64,000 nt of DNA from an uncultured Oscillospiraceae bacterium (GTDB lineage: Bacteria; Bacillota; Clostridia; Oscillospirales; Acutalibacteraceae): NCBI GenBank assembly GCA_910587835.1, contig CAJUNQ010000010.1, forward strand, positions 1-64,000. The letters are read 5' to 3'. Shown here in pieces: positions 43,408 through 51,582 of this stretch. Numbering within the stretch: the first letter of the stretch is position 1; each line of letters opens with the position of its first letter. The notes below the pieces were generated by a model. The model saw only the letters and a list, made by a program, of their open reading frames with translations. It was not told the DNA's origin and did not search any database. The position numbers were made by a program, and so were the translations under genes.

Positions 43408-46400
43408 ATGGTCACTCGTGTTTTTGTTGAAAAAAATCCCGGCTTCGACGTGGAAGCCCAGGGTATGCTGGCCGACCTGCGGGACAACCTGGGCCTGCAC
43501 CGCCTGCAGCGCGTCCGCATTCTCAACCGCTACGATGTGGAGGGCCTTACCCCCGGCCAGTTCGCCCTGGCCCGCGACACTATCCTCTCAGAGCCCAACA
43601 TGGATACCGTCTATCCCGCCGCTTTTGTCCTTCCCTCAGAGTACCAGGTCTTTGCCATGGAGTATCTCCCCGGCCAGTACGACCAGCGGGCCGACTCTGC
43701 TGCCCAGTGCGTCCAGCTGCTCACCCAGGGGGAGCGTCCTGCGGTGGCCAGCGCCAGGGTCATCGGCCTGCTGGGCGGCCTCTCTGCCGAAGAGCTGGAC
43801 AAGGTGAAATCCTATCTCATCAACCCCGTGGAGTCCCGGGAGGCCTCTATGGACCTACCCGACAGTCTGGACCTGAACGCCCCCGAGCCCGCCAATGTGG
43901 CCCGGGTGGCTGGCTTTACCCAGTGGGAAGACGGGGAGATGAAGGCCTATTATGACAGCATGGGCTTTGCCATGACCCTTGACGACCTGTGCTTCTGCCG
44001 GGACTACTTCCGGGACGAGGAGCGCCGGGACCCCTCTGTCACCGAGCTGCGGGTGATCGACACCTATTGGAGCGACCACTGCCGCCACACCACCTTCCTC
44101 ACCCGGCTGCACAGCGTCGACGTGGAGGACGGCCCTTTGAAGCAGGCTGTGGAGCAGGCCCTGAAGGAGTATCTCTCTCTGCGGGAGGAGCTCTATGGGC
44201 CGGACACGGACCGGCCTGTCTCTTTGATGGACATGGCCACCATTGGCGGCAAATACCTGCGGAAAAAGGGCCTGTGCCCAGACCTGGATGTAAGCGATGA
44301 GATCAACGCCTGCTCCATCGAGGCCCCTGTCACCATTGACGGCCAGACCGAGACCTGGCTTATTCAGTTCAAAAACGAGACCCACAACCACCCCACAGAG
44401 ATTGAGCCCTTTGGCGGCGCGGCCACCTGCCTGGGCGGGGCCATCCGGGACCCTCTGTCCGGCCGGGCCTATGTGTACCAGGCCATGCGTGTCACCGGCT
44501 CGGGAGACCCCACCCTGCCCTTTGAGAAGACCCTCCCCGGCAAGCTCCCCAGCAGGAAGATCACCACCGGCGCGGCGGCGGGATATTCCAGCTACGGCAA
44601 CCAGGTGGGCCTTGCCACCGGCCAGGTCACCGAGCTCTACCACCCCGGCTACACGGCCAAGCGTCTGGAAATCGGCGCGGTCATCGGCGCGTCTCCCAAG
44701 AGCAATGTGCGCCGGGAGGAGCCCGCCCCTGGGGACATTGTGGTGCTGCTGGGCGGCGCCACCGGCCGGGACGGCATTGGCGGGGCCACAGGCTCCAGTG
44801 TGGCCCACACCAAAAAGTCTGTGGAGGTCTGCGGCGCCCAGGTTCAAAAGGGCAACCCGCCCACCGAGCGGAAGATTCAGCGGCTGTTCCGCAATGCCCA
44901 GGCGGCACGGCTGATCAAACGCTGCAACGACTTCGGCGCAGGGGGCGTGTGCGTAGCCATTGGCGAGCTGGCCCCTGGCCTGCAAATCGACCTGGATCAG
45001 GTCCCCAAAAAATATGAGGGCCTAGACGGCACGGAGCTGGCCATCTCCGAGAGCCAGGAGCGCATGGCTGTGGTGCTGGCCCCGGAGGATGTGGACGCCT
45101 TCAAGGCCCTGGCCGCTGCCGAGAACCTGGACGCCCAGAGCGTGGCAGTGGTCACTCAAAGCCCCCGGCTGCAGATGCAGTGGCGCGGAGACCGGGTGGT
45201 GGACCTGTCCCGGGCATTTTTGGACACCAACGGCGTCACCCAGAATGCCAATGCCCGTATTACCGCCCCCCAGGGCAGCTGCTACCTGACCAGCCTGCCG
45301 GAGGCTCTAAAGGGCAAGTCCGGCACAGAGGCCCTGCTGGCCAACATGGCCCGGCTGGAGGTCTGCGGCCAGAAGGGGCTCTCTGAGCGGTTTGATTCCA
45401 GCATTGGCGCAGGCACGGTGCTTATGCCCTTTGGCGGGGCGTATCAGCTCACCCCCGAGGAGGCTATGGCCGCCCGGGTGCCTGTGCTCACCGGTGAAAC
45501 CGACGACGCCACGGCCATGGCCTACGGCTTCATCCCTGGGGTGTCCAGCTGGTCCCCCTTTATGGGCGCGGCCTATGCGGTAGTAGAGAGCCTCTCCAAG
45601 CTGGCCGCCATTGGGGCCGACCCTCTGAAGGCCCGGCTCACCTTCCAGGAGTATTTCCCCCGGCTCCACGACGACCCCGCCCGCTGGGGCCAGCCCGCCG
45701 CTGCCCTGCTGGGGGCTCTGTCCGCCCAGACCGGTATGGGCCTGCCTGCCATTGGCGGCAAGGACAGCATGTCCGGCTCCTTTGAGGACCTGGACGTGCC
45801 CCCCACGCTGGTGAGCTTTGCCGTGGCCATGACAAAGGCCAGCCGCACCCTGTCGGCCTGCGTCAAGCGCCCGGGCGCAAAGCTGGGCCTGCTGCCCGTG
45901 CCCACCACTGCTGACGGTATGCCGGACTGGGAGAAGCTGAAGAAGCTCTACCGGCAGGTACTGGCCCACATCCACTGTGGGGACATTACTGCCGCCGGAG
46001 TGGTCCGGGAGGGCGGCGCGGCTGCCTGTGTGCTGCGCATGTGCTTTGGCAATCAGCTGGGCTTCAAGTTTGAGCAGGGCCTCTCCCCACAGACCCTCTA
46101 CGCTCCCCTTCAGGGCGCGCTGGTGGTGGCTGTGTCCCCTGAGGCTGAGATGGAATACGGCCAGCTGCTGGGCCACACCACCGGCAGCGGCCAGGTGGAG
46201 CTGGACGGCGAGAAAATCTCCATAGACAAGCTGACTGCCGCCTGGATGGGCGCCCTGGAAAAGGTCTTCCCCAACCAAGCTGCTTTGGCCCCGCTGCCCG
46301 CCGACGTGCCCCTGTACACCCAGCGCAGCGCAGCCGCCCCGGCGATCAAGGCGGCGCGGCCCCGGGTGGTGATTCCCGCCTTTCCGGGCACCAACTGCGA

Positions 46401-47154
46401 GGTGGACTCGGCCCGGGCCTTTGAGAAGGCAGGGGCCGAGGCTGAGGTGCTTATTGTCCGCAACCTGACCCCGGCAGACATTGAGGACACCATCCGGCGG
46501 TTAGAGCAGGCCATCCGCCGCAGCCAGATGATTATGCTCCCCGGCGGCTTCTCAGGGGGCGACGAGCCGGAGGGCTCGGGCAAATTCATTGCCACCACCC
46601 TGCGCAACCCCCTCATTGCCGACGCGGTCACCCACCTGCTGGACCAGCGGGACGGGCTGATTCTGGGCATCTGCAACGGCTTCCAGGCGTTGATCAAGGT
46701 TGGGCTGGTGCCCTATGGCAAAATCACCCCGCCGGACCCCAAGGCCCCCACCCTCACCTTTAACTCTCTGGGCCGGCATGTGTCCCGCATGGTATACACC
46801 CGGGTGACCAGCGTCAAATCGCCCTGGCTGCGGGGGGTACACGCCGGGGACGTCCATACCATTCCCGTGTCCCACGGCGAGGGCCGGTTTGTGGCAGACC
46901 AGGCGGCGTTGGAAATGCTCATTGCGGGTGGGCAGATTGCCACCCAGTATGTGGACCTGGACGGGGCCGTCAGCGGGGACATTGTGTGGAACCCCAACGG
47001 CTCGGTGTGCGGCATTGAGGGCATCACCAGCCCGGACGGCCGGGTGCTGGGCAAAATGTGCCACTCAGAGCGCCGGGGCCGGGAGCTGTACCGGAATGTC
47101 CCCGGCCACAAGGACCAGAAGCTGTTCAAGTCCGGCGTGGAGTATTTCCAGTAA
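43408..47154 (+). CDS. purL: Phosphoribosylformylglycinamidine synthase (fused PurL-PurQ type)
   Basis: A protein of about 1,248 aa that makes FGAM from FGAR, glutamine and ATP in purine synthesis. The synthetase part carries DTYWSDHCRHTTFLT, FKNETHNHPTEIEPFGGAATC, GNQVGLATG and GGKDSMSGSFEDL. The C-terminal glutaminase (about 990-1248) begins PRVVIPAFPGTNCEVDSARA, has nucleophile Cys in LGICNGFQALIK, and has the His/Glu pair in SHGEGRFV. The frame is open from ATG 43393, but GGAGG at 43396 positions ATG 43408. A TATAAT box lies at about 43364. A terminator follows. Confidence 0.96.
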   Translation: MVTRVFVEKNPGFDVEAQGMLADLRDNLGLHRLQRVRILNRYDVEGLTPGQFALARDTILSEPNMDTVYPAAFVLPSEYQVFAMEYLPGQYDQRADSAAQCVQLLTQGERPAVASARVIGLLGGLSAEELDKVKSYLINPVESREASMDLPDSLDLNAPEPANVARVAGFTQWEDGEMKAYYDSMGFAMTLDDLCFCRDYFRDEERRDPSVTELRVIDTYWSDHCRHTTFLTRLHSVDVEDGPLKQAVEQALKEYLSLREELYGPDTDRPVSLMDMATIGGKYLRKKGLCPDLDVSDEINACSIEAPVTIDGQTETWLIQFKNETHNHPTEIEPFGGAATCLGGAIRDPLSGRAYVYQAMRVTGSGDPTLPFEKTLPGKLPSRKITTGAAAGYSSYGNQVGLATGQVTELYHPGYTAKRLEIGAVIGASPKSNVRREEPAPGDIVVLLGGATGRDGIGGATGSSVAHTKKSVEVCGAQVQKGNPPTERKIQRLFRNAQAARLIKRCNDFGAGGVCVAIGELAPGLQIDLDQVPKKYEGLDGTELAISESQERMAVVLAPEDVDAFKALAAAENLDAQSVAVVTQSPRLQMQWRGDRVVDLSRAFLDTNGVTQNANARITAPQGSCYLTSLPEALKGKSGTEALLANMARLEVCGQKGLSERFDSSIGAGTVLMPFGGAYQLTPEEAMAARVPVLTGETDDATAMAYGFIPGVSSWSPFMGAAYAVVESLSKLAAIGADPLKARLTFQEYFPRLHDDPARWGQPAAALLGALSAQTGMGLPAIGGKDSMSGSFEDLDVPPTLVSFAVAMTKASRTLSACVKRPGAKLGLLPVPTTADGMPDWEKLKKLYRQVLAHIHCGDITAAGVVREGGAAACVLRMCFGNQLGFKFEQGLSPQTLYAPLQGALVVAVSPEAEMEYGQLLGHTTGSGQVELDGEKISIDKLTAAWMGALEKVFPNQAALAPLPADVPLYTQRSAAAPAIKAARPRVVIPAFPGTNCEVDSARAFEKAGAEAEVLIVRNLTPADIEDTIRRLEQAIRRSQMIMLPGGFSGGDEPEGSGKFIATTLRNPLIADAVTHLLDQRDGLILGICNGFQALIKVGLVPYGKITPPDPKAPTLTFNSLGRHVSRMVYTRVTSVKSPWLRGVHAGDVHTIPVSHGEGRFVADQAALEMLIAGGQIATQYVDLDGAVSGDIVWNPNGSVCGIEGITSPDGRVLGKMCHSERRGRELYRNVPGHKDQKLFKSGVEYFQ

Positions 47155-47222
47155 TCCGAACTCACCCTGTCTTCTGGTCTCATTAAGGAGCCATACCTTT
47201 GTGAGCGAATCCGTATCAATAG

Positions 47223-47272
47223 AAAAAGCCCGAGGGCTGCGTCAGGGCACGCGGCCTTCGGGCTTGCTTTTT
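47223..47272 (+). terminator. Terminator of purL (copy 1 of a duplicated hairpin)
   Basis: AAAAAGCCCGAGGGC pairs with GGCCTTCGGGCTTGCTTTTT, with an inner GC-rich stem. It has T-tracts on both sides, so it works for purL (+). Confidence 0.85.
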
Positions 47273-47339
47273 GGTTGTTTTGTTGGCGTACTGTCAGGCC
47301 TTTTTGCGGCAGTTCTCCGGGGGTTGCGCTGTCCTCCTA

Positions 47340-47448
47340 TCAAAAAATGCCCCGGTTATACTTGAACTGCGCGTACAGAATGAAGCCCAGTCCCACAGCC
47401 AGCCCCGCCGAATCATAAAGAAAAGTGTCTCCAAGTGGAACTGCGCCA
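47340..47448 (-). pseudogene. Truncated copy of the 3' end of the small membrane-protein gene
   Basis: Read on the minus strand, the segment encodes AGLAVGLGFILYAQFKYNRG and its stop, as in the intact gene, with an upstream one-base deletion in the duplicated part. It has no start and no N-terminal half. Confidence 0.8.
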
Positions 47449-47463
47449 AATCCGTATCAATAG

Positions 47464-47513
47464 AAAAAGCCCGAGGGCCGCGTCAGGGGGCGCGGCCTTC
47501 GGGCTTGCTTTTT
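47464..47513 (-). terminator. Terminator of the SPFH operon (copy 2 of the duplicated hairpin)
   Basis: Same stem as at 47223-47272, with AAAAAGCCCGAGGGC and GGGCTTGCTTTTT. It lies 65 bp past the last gene of the minus-strand operon. Confidence 0.85.
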
Positions 47514-47577
47514 GGTTGCTTTGTTGGCGTACTGTCAGGCCTTTTTGCGGCAGCTCTCCGGGGGTTGCGCTGTCCTA

Positions 47578-47883
47578 TCAAAAAATGCCCCGGTTATACT
47601 TGAACTGCGCGTACAGGATGAAGCCCAGTCCCACAGCCAGCCCTGTCAGAATGATAAAGAAAAGTGTTTCCAAGTGGAACAGCATCAGAAGGACCGCAGT
47701 TAAGACAATGGACATACCGATTGCCAGCGTGCCAAGCCCCATAAGCCGTCCATACCTGGGCGCGTCCTCTGGGCTGACTTTGCGCCGGTGGTACCTGTGC
47801 ACTGTGGCAGGGTTTCCCCTCAGGCCCGGGATGCTCACCAATACCAGGAGCAGCCCCATGATCAGCAAGGGCGAATATTTCAT
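47578..47883 (-). CDS. Small membrane protein of unknown function
   Basis: The 101-aa protein has an N-terminal hydrophobic segment (LLIMGLLLVLVSIPGL) and a basic loop (VHRYHRRKVSPEDAPRYGRL). A long hydrophobic region that could form two helices follows (MGLGTLAIGMSIVLTAVLLM, TLFFIILTGLAVGLGFILYA), then a short basic end. I recognise no family with confidence. It overlaps the ribbon-helix-helix gene upstream by four bases (ATGA), so the two are made together. Its 3' end is duplicated downstream. Confidence 0.75.
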   Translation of the reverse strand: MKYSPLLIMGLLLVLVSIPGLRGNPATVHRYHRRKVSPEDAPRYGRLMGLGTLAIGMSIVLTAVLLMLFHLETLFFIILTGLAVGLGFILYAQFKYNRGIF

Positions 47884-48107
47884 TTCTGTCCCTCCTTGTC
47901 CTCCCCATCCGGGGCCCAGTCGGGCAGGGGCGGCGGGCCCTTTTTACGGCCTGCCTTTCGTTTGCGGACGCATTCTGTCAGCAAAAACTCAATCTGCCCG
48001 TTAATGGAGCGGAAGTCGTCCTCCGCCCACTCCGCCAGTTCCTTCCACAGGCTGGGGGAAATCCGAAGCAGGAGCTGCTTTTTGGACTTGTCGTTCTTTT
48101 CCTCCAT
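47880..48107 (-). CDS. Arc-type ribbon-helix-helix protein
   Basis: The 75-aa protein has the ribbon-helix-helix pattern: beta strand KKQLLLRISPSLWKELAEWA, then DDFRSINGQIEFLLTECVRK. A basic linker and an acidic/Pro tail follow. Arc-like proteins dimerise and bind DNA, and many are antitoxins, but no toxin fold is seen in its neighbours. It lies 18 bp after the SPFH gene and overlaps the small membrane-protein gene. This gene is often found next to SPFH genes in Clostridia, where its role has not been shown. Confidence 0.82.
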   Translation of the reverse strand: MEEKNDKSKKQLLLRISPSLWKELAEWAEDDFRSINGQIEFLLTECVRKRKAGRKKGPPPLPDWAPDGEDKEGQK

Positions 48108-48125
48108 GGGTATCCCCCCGGTCTG

Positions 48126-49154
48126 TTAATAGATCGAGCCGCTGTTAACCACAGGCTGGGCGTCCTTGCTGCCGCAAAGCACCACCAGCAGGTTGCTGAC
48201 CATTGCGGCCTTGCGCTCATCGTCCAGGTCTACCACCTGGTCGGCGTTCAGCTGGTCCAGGGCCATCTCCACCATGCCCACGGCCCCCTCCACAATCTTT
48301 TTGCGGGCGGCCACAATGGCCTCGGCCTGCTGGCGCTGCAGCATGGCGGCGGCAATCTCCGGGGCATAGCTCAGGTGGGTGATGCGCACCTCCAGAATCT
48401 CCAGCCCGGCAATGGCCACCCGCTCCTGCAGGTCCTGGGTCATCATGGCGGCAATCTCCTGGCTGCTGCCCCGCAGGGTCTTCTCGTTCTGGTCCTCCTC
48501 GTCAAACAGGTCGTAGGGGTACATGCGGGCAATGTTGCGGGTGGCAGAGTCGCACTGGGTGGAGAGGAAGGTGCGGTAGTTCTGCACATTGAACACAGCC
48601 TTGGTGGTGTCCACAATGCGCCAGATGACAATGGTGCCGATAATAATGGGGTTGCCCCGCTCATCGTTGACAGTCTGCTTCTCGTTGTTCAGGGTCATGG
48701 TCTTCAGGCTGATTTTCTTGCTGCTGCCCACATAGCTGAAGCTGCCGTTTGCATTGCCGGTCCAGCGACTTTCTGCGCCGGGGTTGATGCCGGAACAGAA
48801 GATGTTGGTCCAGTAGAAGCCGTCCTTCTTCAGGGTGCCGTAGTATTTGCCGAACAGGGTGAGCACCAGAGCCTCGTTGGGGTTGAGCACCTTGAAGCCC
48901 GCGCAGAGAAAGGAGCCTGCCACAATGGCCAGAATGCCCCCAAACAACATCACCATGCCCAGGGCGCTGACAGCTTCTTCGTTGCTCATTTCTGCGGCAT
49001 AGCGCACCAGCTCCATAATGCCCAGCACCATCAGGGCCACACCGGCCGCAAAGACCAGCAGCACCACAAGCAGCATGGCAAAGCCGCCGTAGGCCTTGGC
49101 AGGCTTTTCGGTATAGCGATTGATGTTTTTTTCGGCGTTCTCGTTGTTTTCCAT
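48126..49154 (-). CDS. SPFH (stomatin/prohibitin/flotillin-type) membrane protein
   Basis: The 342-aa protein has two N-terminal transmembrane helices (AMLLVVLLVFAAGVALMVLG and ALGMVMLFGGILAIVAGSFL). A band-7 domain follows (FKVLNPNEALVLTLFGKYYG, GNPIIIGTIVIWRIVDTTKA, TRNIARMYPYDLFDEEDQ, LEILEVRITHLSYAPEIAAA). Then comes an Ala/Glu-rich helix (MLQRQQAEAIVAARKKIVEG) that typically drives oligomerisation. Such proteins scaffold membrane microdomains or regulate proteases. AAGGGGA fixes ATG 49154. It heads a three-gene operon with a consensus promoter. Confidence 0.92.
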   Translation of the reverse strand: MENNENAEKNINRYTEKPAKAYGGFAMLLVVLLVFAAGVALMVLGIMELVRYAAEMSNEEAVSALGMVMLFGGILAIVAGSFLCAGFKVLNPNEALVLTLFGKYYGTLKKDGFYWTNIFCSGINPGAESRWTGNANGSFSYVGSSKKISLKTMTLNNEKQTVNDERGNPIIIGTIVIWRIVDTTKAVFNVQNYRTFLSTQCDSATRNIARMYPYDLFDEEDQNEKTLRGSSQEIAAMMTQDLQERVAIAGLEILEVRITHLSYAPEIAAAMLQRQQAEAIVAARKKIVEGAVGMVEMALDQLNADQVVDLDDERKAAMVSNLLVVLCGSKDAQPVVNSGSIY

Positions 49155-49202
49155 AGGTATTCCCCTTTTCACTCTTGATTATGTTGATTGCCTTACGATA
49201 TT

Positions 49203-49231
49203 ATTATAATATCATTTTGTGAGACTGTCAA
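49203..49231 (-). promoter_or_regulatory. Promoter of the SPFH operon
   Basis: Minus strand: consensus -35 TTGACA (49226-49231), 17-bp spacer, consensus -10 TATAAT (49203-49208). Confidence 0.93.
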
Positions 49232-49309
49232 GAGAAAAATGAAACGCGGACAAAAAAAATATTTGCAAAAATCGCCCGGTGGGACATTTACCGTAAGGGG
49301 TTCTCATTC

Positions 49310-49520
49310 AGCGGCGGCGAAGCGGATACCCGGCAATGCCCTTAAGTCCTGAACGTTGGGGGGAGTCCCGACTGCTTGGCTCAAAGTCAGGTGGAGAGAC
49401 TATTCTGTCCCCCAACGAGTCGAGGCCAGACGAGACGGAGCCTTGGGCTCCGCTACCCGCGCAAAGCGTCGAGTGCGCTATCGCTAATATGGGCTCGTGT
49501 GCCAAGGGCCGCCGCATAAC
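49310..49520. other. Gene-free, hairpin-rich block of unknown nature
   Basis: Between the SPFH promoter and the potD terminator no gene is seen. CGTTGGGGG (from 49353) and CCCCCAACG (to 49420) are inverted arms about 50 bp apart. GGAGCC/GGCTCC follows, and the outer parts GCGGCGGCGAAGC and GGGCCGCCGCAT are partly complementary. It could be a structured RNA or another palindromic repeat. I recognise no tRNA, tmRNA, 6S or RNase P feature in it. Confidence 0.5.
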
Positions 49521-49540
49521 AAACCCCAGCCGGCAAAAGC

Positions 49541-49582
49541 AAAAGAGCGGGACAGGCCCCAGGGCCCGCCCCGCTCGCTTTA
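49541..49582 (-). terminator. Terminator of the potABCD operon
   Basis: On the minus strand, GAGCGGGGCGGGCCC pairs with GGGGCCTGTCCCGCTC, followed by TTTTGCTTTTG. Confidence 0.88.
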
Positions 49583-50770
49583 TGCCAGCTCTCTCTTTCG
49601 TTTTCTCCGCTTATAGATGATAATGGCGATATATACCGCCAAAAAGCCCATAATAATGGCCACCAGCAGCGCCGATTCCCCCGGCCCCCCCATTTTCACC
49701 TCTGCCCACAGCTTGTCCAGCAGGGCGGAGGTTCCGTCAGGCAGGTTCACAAAGACCTGGGTCTTGTCCAGGGTCTCCTGGTCCGGGTAGTACAGGGGGC
49801 TCTCCACCACCTCCGGGTCAAGATAGGCCTTGGCGGCGGTCTCCGGGGTGGAATAGCCTACATAGTCCATGTTGGCCCCGGCAATCTCCGGGTCGCAGAG
49901 AAAGTTGATGTACTCCTCCGCCTCCTTCTTGTGGCTGGCCGTAGCAGGCACACAAATAGCGTCCACAAAGAAGTTAGTGCCCTCCTCTGGCACGGCAAAG
50001 GCAATGTTGTCCGAGTTGTCCATCAGAATCGCCGCGTCCCCGGCATAATAGGGGGCCAGCCAGGCCTCGCCGCTCTCCATCTTGTCAAAAATCTGGTCCA
50101 TAACATAGGCCTGCAGCAGGGGCTTCTGCTGCTTCAGCAGCGTTGCTGCCTCCTGCCAGTCCTGCTCTTCCGTGCCGTTTACATTTTGCCCCAGCATGAA
50201 CTGGGCAATGGCAAAGCTGTCCCTGGGGTTGTCGAACATGAGAATCTTCCCGGCGTACTGTTCGTCCCACAGGGCATTCCAGCTGGTGACCTCCTCCACA
50301 TACTCTGTGTTGTAGAAGACGCCCACCACCCCCCAGGTGTAGGGGACAGAGTAGAGGTTCTCCGGGTCATAGTCCGGGTTGCGGAACTGGGGATCGATAT
50401 AGGAGAAGTTGGGAATATTCTCAAAATCCAGCTGGGCCAGCATTCCCTCGTCAATCAATCGGGAGACCATATAGTCTGAGGGGATGATGATGTCATAGTC
50501 CGCCCCGCCCCCTGCCAGCTTGGAGTAAAGGGACTCGTTGCTGTCAAAGGTGGTGTAGTTGACCTGAATGCCTGTGCGCCGGGTAAACTCCGCGTTCACA
50601 TCCATGGACTCATCCGTGCCGTTGGCGATGTATTCGCCCCAGTTATACACATTGATGGTGACCCCCCGGCTGGGAGCCTCCCCGCTGTCCGCCCGGGCAG
50701 CGGGGGACAGCATGCCCCCCCAGAGCGTCAGGGCCAGCAGAAAAAATGCAGTGAAGCGTTTCATTTTCAC
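49580..50770 (-). CDS. potD: Spermidine/putrescine ABC transporter substrate-binding protein with C-terminal membrane anchor
   Basis: The 396-aa protein starts with a cleavable-type signal peptide (FTAFFLLALTLWGGMLSPAA). It has the PotD fold: INVYNWGEYIANGTDESM, YDIIIPSDYMVSRLIDEGML, VPYTWGVVGVFYNTEYV, GDAAILMDNSDNIAFAVP. It lacks a lipobox. It ends in a transmembrane helix (ALLVAIIMGFLAVYIAIIIY) and a KRRKRKRE tail, so it is probably tethered at its C-terminus rather than by lipid. It overlaps potC by four bases and is last in the operon. Confidence 0.93.
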   Translation of the reverse strand: MKMKRFTAFFLLALTLWGGMLSPAARADSGEAPSRGVTINVYNWGEYIANGTDESMDVNAEFTRRTGIQVNYTTFDSNESLYSKLAGGGADYDIIIPSDYMVSRLIDEGMLAQLDFENIPNFSYIDPQFRNPDYDPENLYSVPYTWGVVGVFYNTEYVEEVTSWNALWDEQYAGKILMFDNPRDSFAIAQFMLGQNVNGTEEQDWQEAATLLKQQKPLLQAYVMDQIFDKMESGEAWLAPYYAGDAAILMDNSDNIAFAVPEEGTNFFVDAICVPATASHKKEAEEYINFLCDPEIAGANMDYVGYSTPETAAKAYLDPEVVESPLYYPDQETLDKTQVFVNLPDGTSALLDKLWAEVKMGGPGESALLVAIIMGFLAVYIAIIIYKRRKRKRELA

Positions 50771-51582
50771 CCATCCTCCTCCATTTCCTTGATCTGCCGG
50801 TTCGCCTTGGCGTTGCGGGTGTTGACGATAATCAGCAAAGCCATCACCACCACAAACAGTACGGTGGACAAAGCGTTGATCTCCGGGCTCACTCGTTTGC
50901 GGGTCATGGAATAAATATAGATGGGCAGGGTTTGGGTGGTGCCGCTGGTGAAGTAGCTGATAACAAAGTCGTCAATAGACAGGGTGAAGGCCATAATCAT
51001 GCCGGTGACCACCCCGGGCATGATTTCCGGCAGCACCACCTTGAAAAAGGCTTTTACCGGGGGACAGCCCAGGTCCTGAGCCGCCTCATACAGAGCCGGG
51101 TCCATCTGCCGGAGCTTGGGCAGCACCGAGAGGATGACATAGGGCAGACAAAAGGTGATGTGCGCCGCGATAATGGACGCCATGCCCAGGCTGCGCCCCC
51201 CGAACAGCCCCACAGTGAACACAAACAGCAGCATCATGGACACGCCGGTGACAATCTCCGGGTTCACCATGGGAAAGTTGGTGATGTTCATCATCACCCG
51301 CTTGGGCAGGCGCTTCATGGAGCTGATGCCAATGGCCGCCATGGTGCCCAGCACCGTAGACGCCGCGGCAGCTGCCACGGCAATAAGCAGGGTGTTCCGC
51401 AGAGCCTCCAGAATCAGCCGGTCTTCAAACAGCTTCTGATACCATTTCAGGGAGAAGCCGCTGAACACCGTGCGGCTGGCAGTCTCTGTGTCGTTGAAGG
51501 AGAACACAATGAGCACCAGAATCGGCGCGTAGAGAAACAGGAAAATCAAAAGGGTGTAGACCCGTCCCATTGCCTTGGTCAC
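50767..51582 (-). CDS. potC: Spermidine/putrescine ABC transporter permease
   Basis: The 271-aa inner-membrane permease has six hydrophobic segments. The EAA loop is AAQDLGCPPVKAFFKVVLPEIMPGVVTGM, which contacts the ATPase. The PotC-like feature FSIDDFVISYFTSG-type segment reads LSIDDFVISYFTSGTTQTLP. It overlaps potB and potD by four bases each. It forms the channel with PotB. Confidence 0.94.
   Translation of the reverse strand: MTKAMGRVYTLLIFLFLYAPILVLIVFSFNDTETASRTVFSGFSLKWYQKLFEDRLILEALRNTLLIAVAAAAASTVLGTMAAIGISSMKRLPKRVMMNITNFPMVNPEIVTGVSMMLLFVFTVGLFGGRSLGMASIIAAHITFCLPYVILSVLPKLRQMDPALYEAAQDLGCPPVKAFFKVVLPEIMPGVVTGMIMAFTLSIDDFVISYFTSGTTQTLPIYIYSMTRKRVSPEINALSTVLFVVVMALLIIVNTRNAKANRQIKEMEEDG

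Larger units (their letters stand above)
47208..47689. repeat. Direct segmental duplication, 241-bp units
   Basis: AATCCGTATCAATAGAAAAA opens units at 47208 and 47449, a period of 241 bp. The two are about 94% identical. Each contains a terminator and the 3' end of the small membrane-protein gene that is intact at 47578-47883. In the first unit that gene fragment has a one-base deletion and is cut off at about 47448, so it is a non-functional partial copy. No transposase or target duplication is visible. Confidence 0.93.

Noticed and set aside
47880..48107. Classical type II toxin-antitoxin pair
   Set aside because: The ribbon-helix-helix protein could be an antitoxin, but the neighbours are an SPFH protein and a hydrophobic membrane protein with no known toxin fold.
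49310..49520. tmRNA, 6S RNA or RNase P RNA
   Set aside because: None of the conserved sequence elements I could look for by eye is present.
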